Source: Coprobacillus sp. CAG:826 (GTDB lineage Bacteria; Bacillota_I; Bacilli_A; RFN20; CAG-826). Taken from it: a stretch of 64,000 nucleotides of DNA. The notes below the pieces were generated by a model, which was not told the origin of the DNA, did no database searches, and saw nothing but the letters and a program-made list of their open reading frames with translations. The DNA lies in NCBI GenBank assembly GCA_000437235.1, contig FR897029.1:1-64000 (forward strand), read 5' to 3'. The translations under genes and the position numbers were made by a program. Positions 42,580 to 50,304 of this stretch are shown here, piece by piece. Within the stretch, counting starts at the first letter, position 1; each line of letters starts with the position of its first letter.

Positions 42580-43698
42580 ATGAAACGCATTATTTTATTT
42601 GGTGGGTCCTTTAACCCCATTCATTTTGGCCATCTTCATATGGCCAAAGCCGCTTATGAAGCAGTAGAAGCGGATGAAGTAATCTTTATTCCCGCGAAGA
42701 AACCTCGTTGGAAAGAAGCACCAGAACGCGATGAAGACCGATTAGCCATGTTAAAGCTAGCTTTAAAAGCGTATCCTTACTTTCATCTTTCTTTACTAGA
42801 AATGGAAGATGAAGATGGAGGGCATTATACCATTGAAACCGTGAAAAAATTGGTTAAACAATATAAAGAGCAGCAAGAAGAAGTGAAGTTATATTATTTA
42901 ATTGGTGAAGATCAATTAGAAAGGCTTCACGAATGGCATGAGATTGACGAATTAATGAACCTAGTACAATTCCTTAGCTATGGAAGAAATGACGAGGAAT
43001 GGTCTTCTAAAGCCGATTTTAACGCTTCTATTTATCACGTTATCAAAATTAAAGGGAAAACCTCTTATACTTCTAGCACGGCGATTAGAGAGTTACAATC
43101 CATCGATACGCCAAAGGCTGTATTACGCTATATCATGGAGAAGAAGTTATATCGATATGGAGAAGTATTCTCCTTTATGAATGAGAAGCGCTATATCCAT
43201 AGTTGCTCCGTGGCCTTATTAGCGTACCAAATCGCTAAAAAGAACCATTATCGACCTTTTGAAGCCTTTTTAGCGGGACTTTTACATGATATTGGTAAAA
43301 CGATGGAAAAAGAAGAAGCAGGTAGAAAGATTATGGAAGAGCATTATCCCCATGAATTAGATTTACCCATTTGGTCTTATCATCAATTTATCGGTGCCTA
43401 TTTAGCAAAAACTATATTTGGTGTTCAAGATCAGGAAATAGTGTCCGCTATCGAATATCATTGTACCGGAAAAGAAAAGATGACTCGATTAGGTAAGATT
43501 ATCTATGCTAGTGATAAAATAGATCCTAAACGTGGATATAATTCTAAGTATATGATTGATGCTTGTTTAGAAGATGATGAAAAGGGATTTCGTTTCGTTT
43601 TAGAAGAGAATAAGAAGTTTTTAGAATCAAAGAGTAAAGAAATTCATAACCGCTATAGCGATGCATGCTTTACTTATTATTTAAAAGAAAGAGAGTAG
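42580..43698 (+). CDS. nadD: Fusion of nicotinate-nucleotide adenylyltransferase (NadD) and HD phosphohydrolase (YqeK)
   Basis: A 372-aa two-domain protein. Residues 1-195 are NadD, making deamido-NAD from NaMN and ATP: GGSFNPIHFGHLHMA near 8-22, and SYTSSTAIRE near 163. Residues 200-372 are the HD-domain protein YqeK with HSCSVALLAYQIA and LLHDIGKTMEKEE; YqeK proteins hydrolyse Ap4A symmetrically. In B. subtilis yqeJ and yqeK are separate adjacent genes, so this is a fusion with no stop between the parts. The ATG follows the yhbY stop without a gap. Confidence 0.93.
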   Translation: MKRIILFGGSFNPIHFGHLHMAKAAYEAVEADEVIFIPAKKPRWKEAPERDEDRLAMLKLALKAYPYFHLSLLEMEDEDGGHYTIETVKKLVKQYKEQQEEVKLYYLIGEDQLERLHEWHEIDELMNLVQFLSYGRNDEEWSSKADFNASIYHVIKIKGKTSYTSSTAIRELQSIDTPKAVLRYIMEKKLYRYGEVFSFMNEKRYIHSCSVALLAYQIAKKNHYRPFEAFLAGLLHDIGKTMEKEEAGRKIMEEHYPHELDLPIWSYHQFIGAYLAKTIFGVQDQEIVSAIEYHCTGKEKMTRLGKIIYASDKIDPKRGYNSKYMIDACLEDDEKGFRFVLEENKKFLESKSKEIHNRYSDACFTYYLKERE

Positions 43699-43704
43699 TT
43701 AAAA

Positions 43705-44061
43705 ATGAAAGAATTAGTGTTAAGCGCCGTTATACGCGCAATCGACGATAAGTTAGGCGAAGATATTGATGTAATTGATATGAGCGCCGCCAACCCATTA
43801 GTGGAGTATTATGTCGTTTGTACTGCCAGTAACTCTAGAAGAGTAAACGCTATTAAAGAATCAGTAGTGGAAGCCATTGAAAAGCTTGGTATGAAAATTC
43901 ACCATACCGAAGGGAAGAACGATAGTGAATGGGTATTAGTTGATGCTTATGATATCGTCGTTCATATTTTCTCACCTGATGCAAGAAGACGCTTTGACTT
44001 TGAATCGCTCTTTAAGGATTTGCCTCATGTGAATGTTGCTCCCTTTATTAAAGATGCTTAG
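43705..44061 (+). CDS. rsfS: Ribosomal silencing factor RsfS
   Basis: RsfS binds uL14 and blocks 30S-50S joining when nutrients are scarce. The 118-aa protein has ISAANPLVEYYVVCTASNSR-like block (here DMSAANPLVEYYVV and CTASNSRRV), EGKNDSEWVLVDAYDIVVH and the conserved FSPDARRRFDFESLF. It ends the yqeG cluster; yqeM, next in B. subtilis, is missing. A terminator follows. Confidence 0.95.
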   Translation: MKELVLSAVIRAIDDKLGEDIDVIDMSAANPLVEYYVVCTASNSRRVNAIKESVVEAIEKLGMKIHHTEGKNDSEWVLVDAYDIVVHIFSPDARRRFDFESLFKDLPHVNVAPFIKDA

Positions 44062-44085
44062 TCTTATATCTTAATATCCACCTTC

Positions 44086-44138
44086 AAAAGTTATATTTCA
44101 TTTCTCAAAACCGAGAATACGAGATATAACTTTTTTTA
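44086..44138 (+). terminator. Terminator after rsfS
   Basis: Outer stem AAAGTTATAT / ATATAACTTT with an inner TTCTC-AAAACC-GAGAA hairpin, followed by T residues. Confidence 0.8.
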
Positions 44139-44387
44139 TGTATTGAAACCAATAGATTCATTAACTATTAGTGAATAAATGACTTTGAATCGGCCTATGT
44201 CCTATATTTCGACAGAATAGGACGTTATTTTTTAGTATATAGCAACTTCGTATAATCGTTATTATGTAAAGTAATTTAGATAAAAACGGCTTTCAATCGG
44301 ACTTTTCAACATTTGATGATAAGTTTATTTCTTTAGTATTTATCGATATTTTGCTGACTTATCCACAATCCATCGGTGTGCTTAATC
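44139..44387. other. Long non-coding gap between rsfS and the MazF-like gene
   Basis: No gene is seen in this convergent gap. It holds a second hairpin GTCCTAT-N10-ATAGGAC (44199-44222) followed by T-rich sequence, a TTCGACA (0A-box complement) inside that hairpin loop, and one perfect DnaA-box consensus TTATCCACA at 44359-44367. Array B starts at 44388. Confidence 0.5.
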
Positions 44388-44433
44388 TACTTTATAACTA
44401 CTAAATAACTACTAAATTATAACTGAATTTACT
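44388..44433 (-). repeat. 11-bp phased AGTA/TACT array B, at the 3' end of the MazF-like gene
   Basis: TACT at 44388, 44399 and 44410, AACT at 44421, then TACT at 44430 overlapping the gene's stop codon (44429-44431). On the minus strand it shares the stretch ATTTAGTAGTTATTTAGTAG with array A. Confidence 0.78.
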
Positions 44434-44992
44434 TATTTGAGATTTTGAGGATTCTAAGAATGCCTTTTTCAATTAATTTCATCTGTTCTTCACTGACATG
44501 CATTTTACCTTCTGGATTGGTAATTGTTTCATGAATAATTGGTCTTACATAAAGTCGTAATTTATCAAGAGCGCGGATCTGATTGACGACCGCTAGCGTC
44601 TCAGCGTTAGATACAATTTGTGTGACATAACCAATATTCACATCGCTATGTGGATTCGCTCCATAGCGATTTGTCTTTAAAGGACATACTAAAACGAGTG
44701 GATTATTTTTAGAAGAATCCGCTAATACGACGCCATAATGTCGATTACTAAATTCTGTATTGACATTGACACCCCAATCGAATTCATAGATTTCGCCTTT
44801 CTTTAATTCAAATTGAGATTCATGCGTCTCAGCGAAAGTTAAATATTCAATTTGACGTTTTAACCATTCTAATTGCGATTTAAGACCTTTCATTTGAAGT
44901 GTCAGTTGCTTTCGTACGCTACGTTCTTTATCATCATCTTCATCGCCTTTTTCTTTGAATTTATAATAGGGTTCATTAGGTTTAGTTTCCAT
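44429..44992 (-). CDS. PemK/MazF-like protein with N-terminal coiled coil
   Basis: A 187-aa protein. The C-terminal part (about 64-187) resembles the MazF/PemK endoribonuclease fold: KKGEIYEFDWG, RHYGVVLADSS, LVLVCPLKT and VVNQIRALDKLRL in the usual order. Residues 1-60 are charged and helical, probably a coiled coil. No antitoxin gene is found on either side, so it may be a solitary MazF-like protein or use its own N-terminus as regulator. An AGGAGATG site precedes the ATG. Residues needed for cleavage were not verified. Confidence 0.72.
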   Translation of the reverse strand: METKPNEPYYKFKEKGDEDDDKERSVRKQLTLQMKGLKSQLEWLKRQIEYLTFAETHESQFELKKGEIYEFDWGVNVNTEFSNRHYGVVLADSSKNNPLVLVCPLKTNRYGANPHSDVNIGYVTQIVSNAETLAVVNQIRALDKLRLYVRPIIHETITNPEGKMHVSEEQMKLIEKGILRILKISNK

Positions 44993-45082
44993 AGTTATTC
45001 ATCTCCTATATTTTATATACGAAGGAAATGAAATTATTCCTAACAAATTGTGAATATTGTTGCAAGGGAAAAGCGCATAAAT

Positions 45083-45114
45083 AAAAAAAGCGTCCAAGCT
45101 CTTAGATGGACGCT
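45083..45114 (-). terminator. Terminator of the 164-aa membrane protein gene
   Basis: On the minus strand AGCGTCCA-TCTAAGAGCT-TGGACGCT followed by T residues. Confidence 0.88.
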
Positions 45115-45125
45115 ACTGAAGCGTT

Positions 45126-45620
45126 TTATTGAGGAATAAGTTCCTTCTTCTTAAATGTTTTAAATGCCTTTAAAATCATTCTTTTTGATAGGAAATAAAC
45201 ATAATAATTTAGAACAATCCACTCATTTTTACCGTTTTTAAGAAAAATAGTCATATCTTGATCATTATGGGCTAAGAAATTAAGAACTGAACGATTTCGG
45301 AATTGAATGGATTCAATATCTTTATAATAGAAGACTTGTTGCTGAACGATTTTGTTGATGCGAAATAATTTATATTTCGTTATAGTGATTTTTTCTTCAT
45401 CAAATTGAATCGGTGAATACTTAATTTGAATAAATAAAAAAAAGAAAAATAGTACGATAATAGCGCTCGCTCCACAAATATGAATAATTTGATATGTCAT
45501 ATTCTCAATATAAGGAGGAAAAAAAGAAATAATGATAAATGGAAGACTTGTTAATAATAAGACCCATTCAATTAGAAATGTATATTTTATTAGTCTTCGT
45601 TTATGCAGCTTTTTCTTCAT
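45126..45620 (-). CDS. Two-helix membrane protein with PH-like tail, unknown function
   Basis: A 164-aa protein: basic N-terminus, two predicted helices (about 14-34 and 46-64) and a soluble C-terminal part of alternating strands (EEKITITKYKLFRI, FYYKDIESIQFRNRS) that looks like a bacterial PH domain. I do not recognise a specific family. It has its own terminator and does not form an obvious operon with its neighbours. Confidence 0.62.
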   Translation of the reverse strand: MKKKLHKRRLIKYTFLIEWVLLLTSLPFIIISFFPPYIENMTYQIIHICGASAIIVLFFFFLFIQIKYSPIQFDEEKITITKYKLFRINKIVQQQVFYYKDIESIQFRNRSVLNFLAHNDQDMTIFLKNGKNEWIVLNYYVYFLSKRMILKAFKTFKKKELIPQ

Positions 45621-45702
45621 GAACTCACTCCCCTATTAGTTATTTAAATTTTAACATATTGTTTGGCTTAAGTGGAAATATAGTGTGAAAATCATTGAAA
45701 TA

Positions 45703-45734
45703 TAAAAAAAACGATAGATAAAATTATCTATCGT
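45703..45734 (-). terminator. Terminator after the ABC permease gene
   Basis: Near-perfect stem ACGATAGATAA / TTATCTATCGT, followed on the minus strand by eight T residues. Confidence 0.92.
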
Positions 45735-45737
45735 CCT

Positions 45738-46496
45738 TTATGCAAACAATTTTTTCTCTATTCTTTTAGCAATGACTTCACCGATAAATACGATGATTAC
45801 GATAAGAATACTCACCGCTAAAAGCATGTCCATTTCTAAGAATGACTTTGAATCATAGATAAGAACGCCAATGCTATTTTTGGTTTGGCAGACATATTCA
45901 CCCATAATCATGGATTTAAAGGTAATTCCTAAGGTTTGAAGAAAGGCAGTAACTAAGCTTTTTTTCATCATAGGAAGGTAAATTTGAATGAATTTCTTCC
46001 ATTTAGGTACTTCCGTAAGCGCTAATTCCATTTGGATCGGTTGTGGTATTGAATCAATACCAAGAATAAACCCTTCAAGCATAATGGGTAAAGCGACTAA
46101 ATAAGCGATGAAATAAGGGCCTCTTTTACTTCCTACAATAAGAAACATATAAACGGCTAAAGCGACCACAGGTATGCTCTTCATGATAACCAAAATCGGC
46201 TGAAAGAAGCCATAGGTCCATTGCTTTAAATAATATAAATAAGATATGAGCAAGGAACTAATAATGGCAAGTATTAAAACAAATAAAACTCTTAAAAAGG
46301 TATAAATGAAAGATAAACCTTCATATTGATGGGTAAAGATATAACCAATTTGCTGAAATACTTGTTTTAATGAAGGATAGATTTGGCTATCGTTCGCTTT
46401 AGATGATATAAGAATAAAGAGTCCAATAATAAAGACAAAGGATATGCAAGAAGCTAGCCAAGATTTTCTTCTACTTTGTAATGTAGAAGTCTTCAT
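45738..46496 (-). CDS. ABC transporter permease (SsuC/TauC-like)
   Basis: A 252-aa inner-membrane protein with about six helices and the permease EAA-type loop (ELALTEVPKWKKFIQIYLPM) that contacts the ATPase. It belongs to the BPD_transp_1 family, nearest the nitrate/sulfonate/taurine-type importers. It overlaps the end of the substrate-binding protein gene by 26 bases, so both are one operon. No ATP-binding subunit gene is adjacent; one must be supplied from elsewhere, or the system is incomplete. Confidence 0.85.
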   Translation of the reverse strand: MKTSTLQSRRKSWLASCISFVFIIGLFILISSKANDSQIYPSLKQVFQQIGYIFTHQYEGLSFIYTFLRVLFVLILAIISSLLISYLYYLKQWTYGFFQPILVIMKSIPVVALAVYMFLIVGSKRGPYFIAYLVALPIMLEGFILGIDSIPQPIQMELALTEVPKWKKFIQIYLPMMKKSLVTAFLQTLGITFKSMIMGEYVCQTKNSIGVLIYDSKSFLEMDMLLAVSILIVIIVFIGEVIAKRIEKKLFA

Positions 46497-47433
46497 CTGG
46501 TAACTTGCCTCCTACGGCTTTATCTAAACCTAAGTCAATCATGGCTTGATAATAACCTTTAACATAGGTAAATTCGTCTTCGACTACTTTATAACCACAA
46601 TTTGGAATGGCTTTTTTGAGTAATGCTTCTTTCATATCTAATAATTGAGCTGCATTTTTGGCGGTATTTTCAACATTTTCGTTGATCGTGTTATATTGTT
46701 CATCAATCGCTGTTAATGTATCTTTAATATGATTTAAGCTATCATTTTTCACGAAAATACCACTTTGAGGATACGTTTCTAAGTTGGTTGCGTCTTTCCA
46801 GAAAGTGCTTAATGATGTAACAAATAAATCGGTATCATTAGGAGTTAAGCTAGAAACGTTGGGTTGAGCGGAAATAACAATGTCGGCTTGGTTGGTGTTA
46901 AACATACTTAAAGCGGAGACAACATTATCGGTGTAAGTAATCTTATCTTTAGCAAAATTAGCGTGATTGAAGATGGTTTCTAAGACGATTTGTGGGGTAC
47001 TTCCCTTACCAAAGGATGTGATATCCTTGTCTTTTAGGTCTTCAATAGAGTTAATTTTGGTACGAGATACAACATAAAGATTATCCCAAACAATTGTACG
47101 ATATAAGCGATAAGTGGTATTTCCACTGTTATAGCGCATAGCGCCTAAGTTAATCGGAGCGACGATAATATCTTTGGTTCCTCCAGTAAATGCGGCAACT
47201 AAAGCATCAGGACCGGCGACGAGTTCGATATCATCTTGATGATTGATAGCGTAATTGGAAATCGCAATCGCTGGTGTTCCTTTAGGCGAGATAATTGTCG
47301 CATTTTTTTGTTCTATTGTGCTAGAAGAACTTGTAGGAAGCTCTGTTGTATTGGATGTGCTTGGCTTTTCACCATTTTGACACCCCGTTAAGCAAAGGGC
47401 TAATAATAAGAATGTAAATAAGTTTTTTTTCAT
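46471..47433 (-). CDS. ABC transporter substrate-binding lipoprotein
   Basis: A 320-aa lipoprotein: signal peptide with lipobox LTGC (Cys near residue 18), a Ser/Thr-rich linker and a type II periplasmic-binding fold like NMT1/SsuA proteins (ISPKGTPAIAISNYAI, APINLGAMRYN, KDITSFGKGSTPQIVLE). The ligand is unknown. ATG 47433 is preceded by GAGGTG; a GTG 9 bases upstream lies inside that site. The gene is divergent from a Crp/Fnr regulator whose palindrome sits at about -41.5 of its promoter. Confidence 0.86.
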   Translation of the reverse strand: MKKNLFTFLLLALCLTGCQNGEKPSTSNTTELPTSSSSTIEQKNATIISPKGTPAIAISNYAINHQDDIELVAGPDALVAAFTGGTKDIIVAPINLGAMRYNSGNTTYRLYRTIVWDNLYVVSRTKINSIEDLKDKDITSFGKGSTPQIVLETIFNHANFAKDKITYTDNVVSALSMFNTNQADIVISAQPNVSSLTPNDTDLFVTSLSTFWKDATNLETYPQSGIFVKNDSLNHIKDTLTAIDEQYNTINENVENTAKNAAQLLDMKEALLKKAIPNCGYKVVEDEFTYVKGYYQAMIDLGLDKAVGGKLPDEDFYITK

Positions 47434-47452
47434 AAATTTCACCTCGGTGTTT

Positions 47453-47458
47453 ATTATA
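47453..47458 (-). promoter_or_regulatory. -10 element of the substrate-binding protein operon
   Basis: TATAAT on the minus strand. The -35 region (CAGTAT) is poor, as expected for an activator-dependent promoter; the Crp/Fnr palindrome overlaps it. Confidence 0.55.
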
Positions 47459-47461
47459 TGC

Positions 47462-47467
47462 TATAAT
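47462..47467 (+). promoter_or_regulatory. -10 element of the crp/fnr-family gene
   Basis: TATAAT on the plus strand with no clear -35. A start point near 47474 would place the palindrome just downstream, a position suited to autorepression. Confidence 0.4.
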
Positions 47468-47479
47468 AAAAAATGATAC

Positions 47480-47495
47480 TGTGATAATTATCACA
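47480..47495. promoter_or_regulatory. Crp/Fnr-type operator
   Basis: TGTGATAATTATCACA is a perfect 16-bp palindrome and matches the Crp/Fnr consensus TGTGA-N6-TCACA exactly. It lies between the divergent lipoprotein gene and the Crp/Fnr-family gene. Confidence 0.85.
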
Positions 47496-47511
47496 AAAAG
47501 GAGCAAAAAAG

Positions 47512-48141
47512 ATGGATAAAATTCAAGGTTTACTCTTTTCTTTAAAAGACGAAGAAAGAAAATTATTTATGATTCATGAATATAACAACAAAACATTTTT
47601 ACATCATATGGGAGATACTTGTAATACCGTGAGTTTTATTATCCAAGGTAGTATCGTTATGACGAAGACCGATGAAGATGGAAATGAAAGTGTTTTTAAT
47701 CTTTTTCATGCGCCTTCAATATTTGGAAATAACTTGATTTTTTCCTCTTCTCCTCTTTATTTAAGTGATATTATGACACTAGAACCTGTGGTTCTTTATG
47801 AAATTACCAAAGAAGATTTATTCGCTTTATTAAGAAATAATGCGGAATTTTTCTCAATTTATATGTCGATTATCGCGGATAAGACTATTACTCTTACCAA
47901 ACGTTATAACATTCTTTCTATTCAAAATCTAACCAAACGCATGAAAGCCTTTTTAGAATGGAAATGGAAAGAAAATCAAAAAGGTTATGTTATTTCTTCT
48001 ATCACTTCTTTTGCGAAAGAACTATGTATTCCACGTGAAACGGCATCTCGCTTGATTTCTAAGCTCCAAAGCGAAGGATATTTGACCTATACGAATAAAT
48101 GCTTAGCCAAAAGAAAAAGCGCCGCAGATGGGCGCTTTTAG
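47512..48141 (+). CDS. Crp/Fnr family transcriptional regulator
   Basis: A 209-aa regulator with an N-terminal cyclic-nucleotide-binding-type beta barrel (about 20-115), the long dimer helix and a C-terminal winged helix (SFAKELCIPRETASRLISKL, about 160-185). Cysteines are at about 36, 168 and 201, not arranged as the E. coli FNR N-terminal cluster, so the effector is uncertain. A perfect TGTGA-N6-TCACA site lies 17 bases before its start. AAAGGAGC precedes the ATG. It probably controls the divergent transporter and itself. Confidence 0.9.
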   Translation: MDKIQGLLFSLKDEERKLFMIHEYNNKTFLHHMGDTCNTVSFIIQGSIVMTKTDEDGNESVFNLFHAPSIFGNNLIFSSSPLYLSDIMTLEPVVLYEITKEDLFALLRNNAEFFSIYMSIIADKTITLTKRYNILSIQNLTKRMKAFLEWKWKENQKGYVISSITSFAKELCIPRETASRLISKLQSEGYLTYTNKCLAKRKSAADGRF

Positions 48142-48145
48142 GCTT
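48115..48145. terminator. Terminator between the Crp/Fnr gene and deoB
   Basis: AAAAGCGCC-GCAGATG-GGCGCTTTT overlapping the crp/fnr stop codon; A- and T-rich flanks allow use by both converging genes. Confidence 0.85.
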
Positions 48146-49339
48146 TTATTTTAATAAGTCTTCAATCACGGTACCAATCATCGAAGGATCTTTGGTTAAA
48201 CCAAAGTTTTCTAAGATGGTTGCTCCGATATCAGCGAAAGAATTCCGTTCATCTAACATATGCCCTTCTTTAAATAACTTCGAATAGCATAATAATGGGA
48301 CGTGTTCACGGGTGTGATCCGTTCCGGTGTGGGTTGGATCATTTCCATGGTCCGCAGTGACTAAAACTAAATCGTCATCATGAATAACTTCGAGGAGTTC
48401 TTTTAATTTGACATCGAATTCTTCAAAGCAGTGACCATAACCAATGGGGTTACGACGGTGACCATATTCACTATCGAATTCGACTAAGTTGACGAAGCAA
48501 ATTCCTTCATAATCTTTGTTTTTGGCTTCTTCAATGGTTTTATTCATGCCGTCCACGTTAGAAACCGTCTTTTGGGTACGGGTAGCACCTGCGCCATTAA
48601 AGATATCATAAATCTTACCAATACAAGAAACTTCATAGCCATGCTCTTTTAAGATATCCATCGCGGTAATTCCGGATGGAGATAAGGCGTAATCATGGCG
48701 ATTAGAGGTTCTTTTAAAGGAAGTCGCGTCTTTTCCTATAAAAGGACGAGCGATAACACGGCCCACTAAATATTCAGGGCGCATACAAATCTCACGAGCA
48801 ATTTCACAGCAACGATATAATTCTTTAACGCCTGTCACTTCTTCATGAGCGGCAATTTGAAGCACGCTATCGGCGGAAGTATAAACGATTAAAGAGTTTT
48901 CTTTCATTTGCTCTTCTCCGAGTTTCACTAAGATTTCGGTACCACTAGAAGCGTAGTTACCAATGACCTTATGTCCCGTTTTTTCTTCTAATTCATCAAT
49001 TAAAGCTTGGGGGAAACCATGATCCGTAAAGGTTTGGAACGGTTTGGTTGTTAAAATTCCCATCATTTCCCAGTGGCCTGTCATCGTATCTTTTCCGTTA
49101 CTCGCTTCATTTAAGATCATCGAATAAGCTTGGGGGTGAGATACAACCTTCGTACCAACCACAGGTCCTAAATCACGAATGCCTAAGGATTCAAGGGTGG
49201 GAATATTAAGTCCACCACAGCGAATAGAGGTATGTACAAAGGTATTCGTCCCGGCGTCATGGAATTTAGCGGCATCTTTCATAGCACCAATGCCAGCGGA
49301 ATCCATTACGATAATAAATATTCTTTTGAATTTTTTCAT
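48146..49339 (-). CDS. deoB: Phosphopentomutase
   Basis: DeoB interconverts (deoxy)ribose 1-phosphate and 5-phosphate, feeding DeoC and the pentose pathway. The 397-aa alkaline-phosphatase-superfamily enzyme has IIVMDSAGIGAMKDA near the N-terminus, GKDTMTGHWEMMG with the active-site Thr, and the metal ligands in VTADHGNDPTHTGTDHTREHVP as two blocks VTADHGNDPT and GTDHTREHVP. GAGGAG precedes the ATG. It follows xerD on the same strand, the same pairing as in B. subtilis (ripX-drm). Confidence 0.96.
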   Translation of the reverse strand: MKKFKRIFIIVMDSAGIGAMKDAAKFHDAGTNTFVHTSIRCGGLNIPTLESLGIRDLGPVVGTKVVSHPQAYSMILNEASNGKDTMTGHWEMMGILTTKPFQTFTDHGFPQALIDELEEKTGHKVIGNYASSGTEILVKLGEEQMKENSLIVYTSADSVLQIAAHEEVTGVKELYRCCEIAREICMRPEYLVGRVIARPFIGKDATSFKRTSNRHDYALSPSGITAMDILKEHGYEVSCIGKIYDIFNGAGATRTQKTVSNVDGMNKTIEEAKNKDYEGICFVNLVEFDSEYGHRRNPIGYGHCFEEFDVKLKELLEVIHDDDLVLVTADHGNDPTHTGTDHTREHVPLLCYSKLFKEGHMLDERNSFADIGATILENFGLTKDPSMIGTVIEDLLK

Positions 49340-49370
49340 AAACTCTCCTCTTTTCTATACATAATATACA

Positions 49371-50258
49371 CTATTTCCGTTTGGTATACAAATCATAAGC
49401 GCTGACGATTCGACGCGTGGAAATGTTGGTATAAATCTGCGTCGTAGCGATATTGGCATGCCCTAACATCTCTTGTACCGCTCTTAAATCGGCACCATTT
49501 TCTAATAAATGGGTGGCAAAGCAGTGACGTAAGGTGTGGGGAGAAATAGAAACCTGAATACCCACTTGTTTTGCGTATTTCTTCACTTGTTGAAAGAAAT
49601 ATTGGCGGGTTAAAGGTTTACCATTTCGATTTAAGAAGACATACTTGCTTTTAGCGCCTGGATTACGGCTTCTTACTTCTACCATGTATTTTTCCACGTA
49701 TTCACTAGCGAAATCCCCCATGGGTACGATGCGTTCTTTATGCCCTTTTCCGATAATTCTTACTAAACCATTATCGAAATTAATACCCGAGCGATCTAAA
49801 GATAAAAGTTCCGATACGCGTAGACCTGAAGCATACATGAGTTCTAGCATTGCCTTATCTCGCATGCCTGCATCAGTAGAGGTATCCGGTGCTTCTAATA
49901 AAGCATCCACTTCTTCTAAAGAAAGACAGGTAGGTAAATGAATGCCTTTTTTTGGCGCAGGAATTTCTGGGATTTTTCCAATAAAGAGATTTTCACCTTG
50001 TAAGAAGATATAGAAGTTCCTTAAGGTTGAAACTCTTCTCGTAATGGTTGTTGGCATTTTTCCTTCTATGCTTTGCTCTCTAACAAATTGAAGAAGATAG
50101 TCACTTTGAAGATTTTTCGTATCTTCAATTTGCTTTTCTTTTAAAAACGTAAAAAACAACTTGAGATCATCAAGATAGTTGCCAATCGTAATGGGAGTCA
50201 GCCCTTTTTCAACGTATAAATATTGAACATATAGGTCTTTTGCATCTTCAAGTTTCAT
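49371..50258 (-). CDS. xerD: Tyrosine recombinase XerD
   Basis: Resolves chromosome dimers at dif together with XerC. The 295-aa protein has the N-terminal SAM-like core-binding domain and the catalytic residues in ASGLRVSELLSL (Arg), GKGHKERIVP (Lys), HTLRHCFATHLL (His and Arg), LGHANIATTQIYTN (His/Trp position and Tyr). ATG 50258 follows AGGTGG; a GTG 12 bases upstream lies within it. Neighbour deoB supports XerD (RipX) over a phage integrase, and no phage genes are near. Confidence 0.92.
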   Translation of the reverse strand: MKLEDAKDLYVQYLYVEKGLTPITIGNYLDDLKLFFTFLKEKQIEDTKNLQSDYLLQFVREQSIEGKMPTTITRRVSTLRNFYIFLQGENLFIGKIPEIPAPKKGIHLPTCLSLEEVDALLEAPDTSTDAGMRDKAMLELMYASGLRVSELLSLDRSGINFDNGLVRIIGKGHKERIVPMGDFASEYVEKYMVEVRSRNPGAKSKYVFLNRNGKPLTRQYFFQQVKKYAKQVGIQVSISPHTLRHCFATHLLENGADLRAVQEMLGHANIATTQIYTNISTRRIVSAYDLYTKRK

Positions 50259-50278
50259 TTTTAAAACCACCTAATTTA

Positions 50279-50304
50279 TACTAATTGTTTACTAAATATT
50301 TACT
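50279..50304 (-). repeat. 11-bp phased AGTA/TACT array C, between dinB and xerD
   Basis: TACT at 50279, 50290 and 50301. The last overlaps the dinB stop (50300-50302) with the same phase as arrays B and D. On the minus strand the units are AGTAAATATTT, AGTAAACAATT and AGTATAAATTA. Confidence 0.75.

Noticed and set aside
44244..44256. AACTTCGTATAAT, 13 bases identical to part of loxP
   Set aside because: Only a half-site; there is no inverted second arm and no Cre-like gene, so it is probably chance in AT-rich DNA.
44359..44367. DnaA box as a sign of a replication origin
   Set aside because: A single box without a cluster, AT-rich unwinding element pattern or dnaA/dnaN neighbours. Reported only as part of a non-coding block.
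49371..50258. Phage integrase
   Set aside because: Conserved pairing with deoB, XerD-type motifs, and no phage or attachment-site features nearby.
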